DNA of 64,000 bases from an uncultured Bacteroidales bacterium (lineage in GTDB: Bacteria > Bacteroidota > Bacteroidia > Bacteroidales > Paludibacteraceae), in assembly GCA_937916355.1 (NCBI GenBank), contig CALFTM010000060.1, positions 1-64,000 on the forward strand, written 5' to 3'. How positions within the stretch are numbered: position 1 is the first letter of the stretch; each line of letters begins with the position of its first letter. Under the pieces are notes generated by a model. It ran no database searches and was not told where the DNA came from. It worked only from the letters and a program-made list of their open reading frames with translations. Below, piece after piece: positions 8,060-15,977 of this stretch. The position numbers and the translations under genes are program-made.

Positions 8060-8818
8060 CTATTGATTTATAAATTTATTATAATGATATGCTAATAACT
8101 CTCTCTGAGGGAAAAATTTATCTGGTATAAGAATTTTCCTTCCATTAATTTCTTTCAAATAATTAAGGAAAGATTCCTCTGTTGCACTTTGAAACAATTC
8201 CTCTGACACGATGATTAACATATCAGGTGAAATCGCAAGTAAGTACTTATCGTATGCTTTATGAAAGAAAGGATTCATACAAAGCCCGTTCTTGGGATTA
8301 GTCCTATTTTTTGGATCTTCTGACCAATCTACAATATGACAAGCTTCTACTAATTGAGGAGAGTTTACTCCGGATATGCAACATTTGAAATTGTATGCAC
8401 TCATCACAGCAGCCCTAAAAAAAGTTTGATTTACCCGTTGTCTTATTATTGCCGTCCTCTCGATTCCTTGCGGTAAATCGCCTACTTGGATTGCCGTAGA
8501 ATCCTCTATGCTTTGATTTGACTTTTCGGCGATAATCTTTTCACTTTCATAAGCCAAAAGATCTGGATTGCCGTAGAACTCATTCCAAACTTCTTCTTCC
8601 ATTTTAGCTCCATGAGTCAATCCTATTATACCAGATTCTTTTAAATCAGGATCTAAACGTCCAATGTTTCCAACCTTCATATTTAATGCACTTGGAGAAC
8701 GTCCAAGTATATTTGCATACTTGATTATCATAGGATGCGTTTTACTGCTGCTTCTAAATGGTATTTTGCAGTATACATTAAACGCAACGATAGTTTCTTC
8801 TCGAGTCCATTTTTCCAT
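8060..8818 (-). CDS. HNH endonuclease (HNH_2-like) in the restriction island
   Basis: 252 residues. The N-terminal domain (about 1-95: WTREETIVAFNVYCKIPF, GRSPSALNMKVGNI) is the module typical of HNH proteins carried with restriction systems. The C-terminal nuclease domain has a C146-C147 pair, H161 in ACHIVDW, N177 in NPKNGLC and H186 in MNPFFHKAYD, matching an HNH_2-type beta-beta-alpha-metal site. All expected catalytic residues appear present. Members of this group often sit next to cytosine methyltransferases. Whether it is a second restriction enzyme, a nicking or modified-DNA nuclease, or a control element is not known. It lies 16 bases after the methyltransferase fragment and 4 bases before the HpaII-like gene. 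Confidence 0.8.
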   Translation of the reverse strand: MEKWTREETIVAFNVYCKIPFRSSSKTHPMIIKYANILGRSPSALNMKVGNIGRLDPDLKESGIIGLTHGAKMEEEVWNEFYGNPDLLAYESEKIIAEKSNQSIEDSTAIQVGDLPQGIERTAIIRQRVNQTFFRAAVMSAYNFKCCISGVNSPQLVEACHIVDWSEDPKNRTNPKNGLCMNPFFHKAYDKYLLAISPDMLIIVSEELFQSATEESFLNYLKEINGRKILIPDKFFPQRELLAYHYNKFINQ

Positions 8819-8834
8819 AATCTATTGTTTAGAT

Positions 8835-9368
8835 TTAATGTTTAGTAACATCTGGGATAAAAGCTTTGGTTGTTTCTTTAGTTATGTCGCCAAAAGGGAC
8901 TTCTCCATAATTTAAAAGATATGTCTTTTGAGCTTGAGCATCCCATTCTGAAGAAAAAACGCATTTGCCTCCAAGATTCTGCATTGCCATTCTGAAACCA
9001 CCAATGCCAGCAAACAAATCTATGAATGTAAATTTAGGGTTGTCTGTTGGTAAAAACGGCACAGAAAACAGATCTGAAAACAATGAATATTGAACACAAG
9101 CATCGGATAAACACTCAAATTCAACGTTTTTTTGATGAACATTGTATATATCTTCTATCAGACCTTTGGCTTTATGTTTATAAGGTTTTGCGTATTTAGA
9201 TCCTTGATTATGAATAAAATGAGATACTATTGCTATTTGTTCCTCAAACGGAATAATTGTTCCATCTTCATTTAATGAATGTGGTCCATACATTTGCATT
9301 GCAAATTTTTTTCCACCGCACATCTGAGTGATGGATATTCTATTGGTTGTTATCGTTTTTGTGTTCAT
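8835..9368 (-). pseudogene. DNA cytosine-5 methyltransferase, truncated before catalytic motif IV
   Basis: The 177-residue product keeps an N-terminal extension (1-110), motif I (IDLFAGIGGFRMA, about 116-128), motif II (SSEWD, about 139-143) and the GDITK of motif III (160-164). It then reads TKAFIPD-VTKH and stops. In complete enzymes the next segment is the motif IV loop with the catalytic Pro-Cys. That motif, motifs VI, VIII, IX and X and the target-recognition domain are all missing, roughly 200-250 residues. HNH starts only 16 bases later, so the missing part is not downstream in another frame. This looks like an internal or 3' deletion, or an assembly collapse, and the product cannot methylate DNA. 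A TACTTTTG -7 element is at 9390-9397 on the minus strand. Confidence 0.85.
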
Positions 9369-9389
9369 ACATTCTCTAAGATTTAGCTA

Positions 9390-9397
9390 CAAAAGTA
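9390..9397 (-). promoter_or_regulatory. Candidate -7 element of the restriction operon
   Basis: TACTTTTG on the minus strand, about 22 bases before the methyltransferase start. No convincing TTTG is found at -33. Confidence 0.4.
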
Positions 9398-9474
9398 CTT
9401 ATTTAATTTGAAAAAAAAGGTGGTTTTTCGGTAAACATTCTTTTATCGCTTTTTTTCTTTTTATTTCTTTGTTG

Positions 9475-9482
9475 TATATTTG
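9475..9482 (+). promoter_or_regulatory. Candidate -7 element of the 9511 lipoprotein gene
   Basis: TATATTTG followed by CG, 28 bases before the ATG. The -33 region is only T-rich. Confidence 0.5.
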
Positions 9483-9510
9483 CGTATAGTGTTATATAAA
9501 ATTTAAGGAT

Positions 9511-9957
9511 ATGAAACGTTTAATATTTTTAGGTTCCATACTTTTTTCTCTCTTGGGTATGCTTTCTTGTGATTTTGGGAAGAAAGAAAATGTGTCTTCT
9601 TTAGAAGATTCTGTTGCAGTAAAGATTGATGATGAGAGAAATGCAGAACTGTGGGCTTATTTGTATTCTCACGAGTTTGTGGCTTATGACACAATGAGCT
9701 TGAGGTTTATGGGAGATAAGGCTTATATCAATGATGTGAAGGTTGCTGATGCTTTGACCGTGTCTGAAAATGAGGAGATTTCTGCTGCATTGATAGGGGT
9801 AGGAGTCCCATCAAGAAAAATTGTCAAATTGGCGGTGATTAGAGAGGACTTGAATCGGATGGTAATTGATTTGTCCGACCCAGATAATGTTGTTTTCTAT
9901 GTAGAGAAAGAACTTGATGATGCATTGGTGGAAGAAGACAGTTTGGCTGTGAAATAG
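9511..9957 (+). CDS. Small lipoprotein of unknown function
   Basis: 148 residues. A type II signal peptide (MKRLIFLGSILFSLLGMLSC) has the lipobox ending at C20, so the mature protein is probably lipid-anchored in the envelope. The remainder is acidic and has no recognised domain. It has alternating hydrophobic strands and an acidic C-terminus. The gene is monocistronic: its promoter lies just upstream, the restriction operon is divergent, and a strong bidirectional terminator follows. It is not recognised as a member of a named family. Confidence 0.75.
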   Translation: MKRLIFLGSILFSLLGMLSCDFGKKENVSSLEDSVAVKIDDERNAELWAYLYSHEFVAYDTMSLRFMGDKAYINDVKVADALTVSENEEISAALIGVGVPSRKIVKLAVIREDLNRMVIDLSDPDNVVFYVEKELDDALVEEDSLAVK

Positions 9958-10008
9958 ATACTTCCATTATTGTTTTATGAGGACTTGCCATAAAAAAGTA
10001 GGGTATAA

Positions 10009-10040
10009 AAAAACGGATGTTGAAAGAGACATCCGTTTTT
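10009..10040. terminator. Bidirectional terminator between the lipoprotein and carboxylase genes
   Basis: AAAAACGGATGT (10009-10020), an 8-base loop and ACATCCGTTTTT (10029-10040) make a perfect 12-bp stem with A and T tracts on the two sides, between convergent genes. Confidence 0.9.
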
Positions 10041-10065
10041 TTTCTTGTTATTCGACAACCCTTTA

Positions 10066-11634
10066 TTACAAAGGAATATTACCATGCTTTTTAGCAGGAT
10101 TGCTTCTGATTTTCGTGTGTGTCATATCCAAAGCTTGGATCAACTTCTCACGCGTTTGAGATGGTAGGATGATTTCATCCACATAACCCAACTCCGCAGC
10201 GCGGTAAGGATTAGAGAATTTATCCTCATACTCTTTTCTTGCCTTTTCTTTCTCCTCGTCGCTCACCTTCTTGTAGAGGATGTTTACTGCTCCATCCTGA
10301 CCCATAACAGCGATTTCCGCATTAGGATAAGCGAAGTTGATGTCCGCACCAGTGTGCTTACTTGACATGACGATATAGGCACCTCCATAAGCTTTGCGTG
10401 TGATAACAGTGATCTTAGGGACGGTTGCTTCGACATAAGCATAGACGATCTTTGCACCGTGGCGGATGATTCCCCCATGCTCTTGTGTCTTTCCTGGCAT
10501 GAATCCCGGAACGTCTACAAAAGAGACGATAGGAATACTGAAGCAGTCGCAGAAGCGGATGAAACGAGCCGCCTTGTCGGATGCGTCGATATCCAAAACA
10601 CCAGCTTGTAATGCAGGTTGGTTGGCAACAATACCCACAACCTTACCCTCGATGCGAGCCAAACCACATAAAATGTTTTGTGCGAAGTTTTCTTGTACTT
10701 GGAAGAAGTAACCATTATCAACGATATTCTCGATCAACTCCTTCATGTCGTACGGCTTACTTGGGTCGGCAGGGATGAAAGAGTTCAATTTCTCGCTGTC
10801 AAATTCTTGTCCTCCAGAAACTGGAGAATATGGAGGGTCATCCATATTGTTAGAAGGGAGGAATGTGAGCAATTCACGCACCATCATCAAAGTCTCCTCC
10901 TCGTTCTCTCCGAGGAAGTGAGCCACACCACTCGTAGAATTGTGGGTTTGTGCTCCGCCAAGACCCTCCTTGTCAATCTCCTCATGAGTGACAGTCTTCA
11001 CCACGTCTGGCCCGGTCACGAACATGTGGCTATGCTCTTTCACCATGAAAATGAAATCCGTAAGAGCAGGAGAGTAGCAAGCTCCACCCGCACAAGGACC
11101 CAAAATTACAGAGATTTGAGGAATCACACCAGATGCGATGGTGTTTTGGTAGAAAATGTCTCCATATCCGGCAAGACTGGAAACGCCCTCTTGGATTCTT
11201 GCACCACCAGAGTCGTTCAATGCGATGATAGGCGCACCCATTTTGAGAGCCAATTTTTGCAACTTCACGATCTTATCCGCGTTTGTGCGGCTAAGAGAAC
11301 CACCAAATACGGTAAAATCGTATGCGTAAACATAAACAAGTCTACCATCAATCTTACCATATCCACCTACGATGCCATCACCGGGATGTTGGTTCTTCTC
11401 CAATCCGAAATTATGACAACGATGGATTACAAATTTATCAATCTCGACAAAAGTCCCTTTATCCAAAAGAATCGCAATACGTTCTCTCGCAGTGAGTTTT
11501 CCTGCTTGGTGTTGCTTTTCGATACGAGCGGCATCACCCATTTCAGCCAATCGGTTTAGTTCTTCGAACTTTGCCATGTTGGCACTTGCAATGTTTTCAG
11601 AAGATCCCATTTTGCTTTTTTCTGTTTTTAACAT
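10066..11634 (-). CDS. Biotin-dependent acyl-CoA carboxylase, carboxyltransferase subunit (propionyl-CoA carboxylase beta / methylmalonyl-CoA decarboxylase alpha type)
   Basis: Carboxyltransferase of 522 residues with two crotonase-like halves. It moves the carboxyl group between carboxybiotin and an acyl-CoA, most likely propionyl-CoA/methylmalonyl-CoA. The N-half has ALNDSGGARIQEGVSSLAGYG and GPCAGGACYSPALTDF, the usual oxyanion and acyl-CoA binding loops. The C-half has VDVPGFMPGKTQEHGGIIRHGAKIVYAY and ITRKAYGGAYIVMSSK. It is the last gene of a three-gene minus-strand operon with biotin carboxylase and the biotin carrier. The presence of a biotin carboxylase favours an ATP-driven carboxylase. 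The membrane sodium-pump subunits of methylmalonyl-CoA decarboxylase are not in this window but could be elsewhere. Acetyl-CoA specificity cannot be excluded. Confidence 0.88.
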   Translation of the reverse strand: MLKTEKSKMGSSENIASANMAKFEELNRLAEMGDAARIEKQHQAGKLTARERIAILLDKGTFVEIDKFVIHRCHNFGLEKNQHPGDGIVGGYGKIDGRLVYVYAYDFTVFGGSLSRTNADKIVKLQKLALKMGAPIIALNDSGGARIQEGVSSLAGYGDIFYQNTIASGVIPQISVILGPCAGGACYSPALTDFIFMVKEHSHMFVTGPDVVKTVTHEEIDKEGLGGAQTHNSTSGVAHFLGENEEETLMMVRELLTFLPSNNMDDPPYSPVSGGQEFDSEKLNSFIPADPSKPYDMKELIENIVDNGYFFQVQENFAQNILCGLARIEGKVVGIVANQPALQAGVLDIDASDKAARFIRFCDCFSIPIVSFVDVPGFMPGKTQEHGGIIRHGAKIVYAYVEATVPKITVITRKAYGGAYIVMSSKHTGADINFAYPNAEIAVMGQDGAVNILYKKVSDEEKEKARKEYEDKFSNPYRAAELGYVDEIILPSQTREKLIQALDMTHTKIRSNPAKKHGNIPL

Positions 11635-11658
11635 TAATTATTAATTTGAAAAGACGGA

Positions 11659-12210
11659 TTAAACCTCTTTAGGCTCTTCCTCATTTCCATTATTCTCGTT
11701 GTTTGGAGCCTCACCTAATTCGATGAGAGATTGGTTTCCTGAGATGTTTTCTCCCTCACTCACCAACACTCGCTTGACGATGCAGTCGTCTTTTACCTTG
11801 TATTCGCTCTGCATCTTCATTGCTTCGATGATGATGACAGGACTACCGGCTTTCACCAACTCACCCTCTTTCACCAACACACGAACCACTTTCCCCGGAA
11901 TAGGAGAGAAGATCTTGTCTTGTTTCTCGTTGCTCTTAGATTTCTTCGCACCATATTGGTATGGGCTCATGATCTCAACGGGAAATGTGTTGAATGCCAC
12001 ACTGACCGTGTAATTCAGGTTGTTGTTGGTTGCTGGTTTCAATTCGGCGTTATACGAATGTCCATCTTCTGTGATGATAGAACACAAGCCGTTTTCCGCC
12101 ATGACAATATCCAAGTTGTATGTTTTATCGTCAACAGAAATCTCCACTTTGTTCCCTTCTTGGTTCAAAAGTGAAATCTCTTTGATCTTGTTTCCGATTT
12201 TAATTTTCAT
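11659..12210 (-). CDS. Biotin carboxyl carrier protein
   Basis: 183 residues. The C-terminal biotinyl domain (about residues 98-167) has the biotinylation motif E-A-M-K-M with the acceptor Lys at 132 and a PGKVVRVLVKEGE hammerhead start. The N-terminal 90 residues are the extra domain seen in Bacteroidales acyl-CoA carboxylase carriers, followed by a Lys/Ser linker. The C-terminus is an acidic tail (NNENNGNEEEPKEV). It carries carboxybiotin between the biotin carboxylase encoded 35 bases upstream and the carboxyltransferase encoded 24 bases downstream. Biotinylation would need a BirA-type ligase, not in this window. Confidence 0.9.
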   Translation of the reverse strand: MKIKIGNKIKEISLLNQEGNKVEISVDDKTYNLDIVMAENGLCSIITEDGHSYNAELKPATNNNLNYTVSVAFNTFPVEIMSPYQYGAKKSKSNEKQDKIFSPIPGKVVRVLVKEGELVKAGSPVIIIEAMKMQSEYKVKDDCIVKRVLVSEGENISGNQSLIELGEAPNNENNGNEEEPKEV

Positions 12211-12245
12211 ACGGCTTAATATATTTATTAGAATTTATTTCGTTA

Positions 12246-13775
12246 TTATCCCAAAATTCGCATATTGCTACGTTTTCCGAACTCTCTCCATCGGCTTAAC
12301 GGACGGTTGTCTACCGAGTTGCAAATATTAGGACGTTCTTCATTCAGCAAATAGTCGAAGTATGCGGCGATTGCAGCGATGTCCTCCGCCTTGTGGGTCT
12401 CTTCAGAATCCTCTTCCAATGTGATGTGGTCGAGTACCTCCTTATTTTCCTCCAAGAATGCAGTTGTATAGTTACCCTTTACGAATGCTGGAACTTCGAT
12501 GATTTTCCGCAAATATGATAGATTGGTTTTTGTGCCGGTAATCTTGTATTCATACAATACACGGCGCATACGTTCAATCGCGTATGTGCGGTTGGCTGCC
12601 CAAACGATCAGTTTGCTCAACATTGAGTCGTAGTAGATAGGGATTTCGTATCCTTCGTAGCAGAAACTATCCACACGCACACCGATACCCGATGGTTCGG
12701 TCATCAATTTGATGATGCCCGGGGTAGGGGTGAAGTTGTTTTCAGCATCCTCTGCACAGATACGGCACTCGATAGCGTGTCCCCTTTGAGAAAGATCCTC
12801 TTGTTTGAAACGCAACGGTTTGCCATTTGCCACGTTGATTTGCTCTTTTACAAGGTCGATACCCAAAACCTCCTCGGTGATTGGATGCTCTACTTGCAAG
12901 CGGGTGTTCATCTCAAGGAAGTAGTAGTTCTGGTCTTTGTCAACCATGAATTCAATTGTTCCTGCACCTTCGTAGTTCACTGCTTTTGCCGCACGGACAG
13001 CGATTTCACCCATCTCGTGACGCACTTTGTCAGAAATGAATGGAGACGGAGTCTCTTCAATCACTTTTTGGTGCTTACGTTGGATGGAACACTCCCTTTC
13101 AAAAAGGTGTACCGCATTCCCATGTTTGTCTGCAAGGATTTGGAATTCAATGTGATGGGGTTTCTCGATTAGTTTTTCCATATACACCGTTCCGTTGGCA
13201 AAAGAAGATTCCGCTTCGGAAATGGCATTTTCATACGCACTCTTCAACTCTTCCAATTCACGGATGATACGGATACCCTTTCCTCCACCACCGGCGGATG
13301 CCTTGATCATTACAGGCAATCCGATCTGTTTTGCAGTTTCGAGAGCCTCGTCGTACGACTGCAAAGGTTGTTCAGTCCCCGGAACAACAGGAACTCCTGC
13401 TTTGATCATAATCTTACGAGCGGTGATCTTGTCTCCCATTTGGCAAATCGCATTGTATGGAGCGCCAATGAAGATGATACCCTCTTTTTCGCAACGTTTG
13501 GCGAAATCTGCGTTCTCAGATAAAAATCCATAACCCGGATGGATTGCATCTGCATTGAATTTTTTTGCTGCTGCGATAATTTTATCGACATTCAGATAAC
13601 TTTCTGAGGATTGAGCTGGACCGATACATTCGGCCTCGTCAGCGAAGAATACGTGTCTTGACGTACGGTCGGCCTCTGAATAGACTGCCACAGTCTTGAT
13701 ACCCATCTCTTTGCATGAGCGCATAACTCTCATCGCAATCTCACCTCTGTTCGCAACTAAAATTTTTGATATCAT
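12246..13775 (-). CDS. Biotin carboxylase subunit
   Basis: ATP-grasp enzyme of 509 residues that carboxylates the biotin of the carrier protein using ATP and bicarbonate. It shows the N-terminal ILVANRGEIAMRVMR segment, the glycine-rich ATP loop KASAGGGGKGIRI, the EMNTRLQVEHPITE catalytic region and the C-terminal biotin-carboxylase domain. The last 60 residues extend beyond the E. coli AccC end and include a region typical of the propionyl/acetyl-CoA carboxylase version. It is the first gene of the carboxylase operon. The leader upstream is unusually structured (see 13805-13879), and TATCTTTG at 13962-13969 is the likely -7 element. Confidence 0.92.
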   Translation of the reverse strand: MISKILVANRGEIAMRVMRSCKEMGIKTVAVYSEADRTSRHVFFADEAECIGPAQSSESYLNVDKIIAAAKKFNADAIHPGYGFLSENADFAKRCEKEGIIFIGAPYNAICQMGDKITARKIMIKAGVPVVPGTEQPLQSYDEALETAKQIGLPVMIKASAGGGGKGIRIIRELEELKSAYENAISEAESSFANGTVYMEKLIEKPHHIEFQILADKHGNAVHLFERECSIQRKHQKVIEETPSPFISDKVRHEMGEIAVRAAKAVNYEGAGTIEFMVDKDQNYYFLEMNTRLQVEHPITEEVLGIDLVKEQINVANGKPLRFKQEDLSQRGHAIECRICAEDAENNFTPTPGIIKLMTEPSGIGVRVDSFCYEGYEIPIYYDSMLSKLIVWAANRTYAIERMRRVLYEYKITGTKTNLSYLRKIIEVPAFVKGNYTTAFLEENKEVLDHITLEEDSEETHKAEDIAAIAAYFDYLLNEERPNICNSVDNRPLSRWREFGKRSNMRILG

Positions 13776-13804
13776 ATTTACAAAACATTTTTTTTCTGTT
13801 CAAC

Positions 13805-13832
13805 GCAATACACCTTTATTATATTGCAGGTG
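13805..13832 (-). promoter_or_regulatory. Overlapping alternative hairpins in the biotin carboxylase leader
   Basis: GCAATA (13805-13810) can pair with TATTGC (13822-13827), and CACCT (13811-13815) can pair with AGGTG (13828-13832). The two hairpins interleave and cannot form together, the geometry of a simple RNA switch. The region is 30-57 bases upstream of the start codon. The stems are short. Confidence 0.3.
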
Positions 13833-13858
13833 AAGTTAAATTTAGGTTATTTACAACA

Positions 13859-13879
13859 ATATTATAATATATATAATAT
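13859..13879. repeat. AT-only inverted repeat upstream of the carboxylase operon
   Basis: ATATTATA, a 5-base spacer (ATATA) and TATAATAT form a perfect 8-bp inverted repeat. It could be a protein site or a chance product of AT-rich sequence. Confidence 0.4.
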
Positions 13880-13961
13880 GTATCCCCTTCCGTTTTCCAA
13901 CTTATGGTTGAACAACATTATTTTGATATTGGGGTCGGTCTCTTTCAACCCATGTCGTCGG

Positions 13962-13969
13962 CAAAGATA
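13962..13969 (-). promoter_or_regulatory. -7 element of the acyl-CoA carboxylase operon
   Basis: TATCTTTGCC on the minus strand. No TTTG at the expected -33 distance. The leader would be about 180 bases. Confidence 0.5.
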
Positions 13970-14135
13970 CATTTACTTTTTCAAATGAAAAATTTTGAAA
14001 TTAGAAATCTTAAAAAAGCATAAAAATAAATTTAAAAAGTATGTTGTAAAATATAGCTATAAAACATGAAAAAATTAAAATGAATATTTATTCAATTTTA
14101 TGTGTTCGATTTTATGTTTTTTTAATATTATTTCC

Positions 14136-14143
14136 TAAATTTG
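14136..14143 (+). promoter_or_regulatory. Candidate -7 element of the DASS transporter gene
   Basis: TAAATTTG, with only a weak -33. The leader to the ATG at 14316 would be about 165 bases. Confidence 0.45.
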
Positions 14144-14315
14144 GGCGTTTTTTTCTGAGGGGGGAAACGCCGAAAGAAAACCTGAAAGTAAATGAATAAA
14201 AAAGATTGTAGGGCGACGCTTTTGTCGTGATTTATTGAGATACTTTTAGGGGCATTTTTCCCTTGTTTCAGAACCACCATAATGAAGAATAAAAACTTTA
14301 AACTTTATAATAGTA

Positions 14316-15788
14316 ATGGATTTTAAAAATTTTGATTTAAAGAAGGTGATAGGGTTCTCTTTGGCGATTCTATTGCCGTTGTTGGTATGCATGTTGCCAG
14401 CAGAATCTTTTGGCGTTGAGGGGTTGACGGGCGTAGAGCAGAGAATCATTGCGATTTTCATTTTTGCGACGATCATGTGGGTTTTCGAGCCTATTCCTAT
14501 TTGGGGAACTTCAGTGTTGGTTATGGCATTGATGTTGCTGACGACATCAGACAGTATGTTGAATTTCTTGAAGAACGACAACGTTGGCCAGACATTGTCA
14601 TACAAGAGTATCATGGCATCTTTCGCAGATCCTACTGTGATGCTTTTCATGGGAGGTTTCGTTTTGGCTATTGGTGCTACTAAATATGGATTGGATGCGA
14701 CTTTGGCTCGTATCATTTTGAAGCCTTTTGGTAAGAAACCTAAGTTCGTGATGTTAGGTTTCATCGTTGTGACTGCGTTGCTCTCTATGTTCATGAGTAA
14801 CACTGCAACAGCTGCCATGATGATTGCTATTTTGACTCCGGTGTTGGCATCAATGCCAGAAGATGATAATAAAGGTCGTGTAGGTTTGGCGTTGGCGATT
14901 CCGGTAGCCGCAAACATCGGTGGAATTGGTTCTCCTATCGGAACACCTCCAAACGTTGTGGCAACTGGATGGTTGGAGAAAGTTGGACTTGAGATTGGTT
15001 TCGGTCAATGGATGATGATGATGGTGCCAGTGGCTGCTATCATTTTGGTGTTGGCATGGTTGTTCATCTCTTATATGTATCCTTCAAAGCAAGAGACTAT
15101 CGACATCAAGATTGGAGGAGACGTTGATAAGAGTCCTAAAGCGATTGTTGTCTATGTCACATTTGCTGTTACAATCTTTTTGTGGGTGTTCGGAAAGAGC
15201 TTGTTTGGTGTGAATGCTAACGTTGTGGCATTGATCCCGTTTGCGGTTTTCTGTTTAACTGGAGTATTTGAGAAGAAGGACTTGGCGAAGATTGACTGGG
15301 ATGTTCTTTGGCTCGTATGTGGAGGTTTTGCTTTGGGTGTTGGATTGGAAGGAAAGATTGCTGTTGATGCAGCGACAGGAGAGGCTATCACAATGTCAAA
15401 GCACATTGTGTCTGCCATTCCATTCAAGGAGTGGTCTCCATTGATGATCATTCTTGGTTCTGGAGCATTGTGTTTGATAATGTCCACATTCATGTCTAAC
15501 TCGGCGACTGCAGCCTTGTTGATTCCTGTGTTGATCGCTTTAGGTCAGGGAATGAGTGCGGAGTTGGAGCCATTCGGTGGAGTGGTTACATTGATCGCAG
15601 GATTGGCGTTGTCTGCATCTTTTGCGATGGCGTTGCCGATTTCCACACCTCCAAATGCAATTGCCTACTCAAAAGGTTTCATCAAGCAAAGCCAGATGGT
15701 AACGGTCGGAATTTTTGTGGGAATTATCGCATTTGTCATTGGTTATGCTGCGTTGTTCCTTTTCGGAGATATTCTGATTGCAAACTAA
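14316..15788 (+). CDS. Divalent anion:sodium symporter (DASS/SLC13 family), likely C4-dicarboxylate
   Basis: Inner-membrane transporter of 490 residues with about eleven hydrophobic segments. The two DASS signature repeats are intact: SNTATAAMM (about 168-176) and SNSATAALL (about 394-402), each followed by the companion loops GSPIGTPPNVV and PISTPPNAIAY. These S-N-T/S motifs bind Na+ and the carboxylates in VcINDY. Substrate is probably succinate, fumarate or malate, but sulfate or citrate relatives exist. It is divergent from the biotin carboxylase operon, an arrangement that fits succinate/propionate metabolism. A strong terminator follows. Confidence 0.9.
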   Translation: MDFKNFDLKKVIGFSLAILLPLLVCMLPAESFGVEGLTGVEQRIIAIFIFATIMWVFEPIPIWGTSVLVMALMLLTTSDSMLNFLKNDNVGQTLSYKSIMASFADPTVMLFMGGFVLAIGATKYGLDATLARIILKPFGKKPKFVMLGFIVVTALLSMFMSNTATAAMMIAILTPVLASMPEDDNKGRVGLALAIPVAANIGGIGSPIGTPPNVVATGWLEKVGLEIGFGQWMMMMVPVAAIILVLAWLFISYMYPSKQETIDIKIGGDVDKSPKAIVVYVTFAVTIFLWVFGKSLFGVNANVVALIPFAVFCLTGVFEKKDLAKIDWDVLWLVCGGFALGVGLEGKIAVDAATGEAITMSKHIVSAIPFKEWSPLMIILGSGALCLIMSTFMSNSATAALLIPVLIALGQGMSAELEPFGGVVTLIAGLALSASFAMALPISTPPNAIAYSKGFIKQSQMVTVGIFVGIIAFVIGYAALFLFGDILIAN

Positions 15789-15807
15789 TTTAAATAATTA
15801 ACAATAG

Positions 15808-15840
15808 ACAAACGAGTTGTGTAGTTCGCGACTCGTTTGT
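15808..15840 (+). terminator. Terminator after the DASS transporter gene
   Basis: ACAAACGAGT (15808-15817) pairs with ACTCGTTTGT (15831-15840), extended by a G-U and a G-C pair. Then TCTTGTTT follows. Confidence 0.8.
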
Positions 15841-15977
15841 TCTTGTTTAGGTAATCTGTGTAAATGAAGTAGCGTATTTTCGACACTAAAAGAGTGTTGT
15901 ATAAAACGTAGGATATATATATTGGTTACCTTATTATAAGATGGATTTTATATTCAAATTTTAGATTACTCAATAAA

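Larger units (their letters stand above)
13776..14315. other. 540-base divergent intergenic region: carboxylase and DASS promoters
   Basis: No gene is seen. The region is very AT-rich. It contains a minus-strand -7 element at 13962-13969 for the carboxylase operon and a plus-strand -7 element at 14136-14143 for the transporter. Both imply leaders of about 170-180 bases. The carboxylase leader has two overlapping alternative hairpins (13805-13832) and an AT palindrome (13859-13879). I recognise no known riboswitch. Confidence 0.6.

Noticed and set aside
10678..11559. 293-codon frame antisense to the carboxyltransferase gene
   Set aside because: Biased codon use in the real gene gives long antisense frames. 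No domain is recognised and no promoter is found.
15808..15840. Hairpin after the DASS gene as an attachment or operator site
   Set aside because: Stem and T-rich tail fit a terminator better, and no recombinase gene is nearby.
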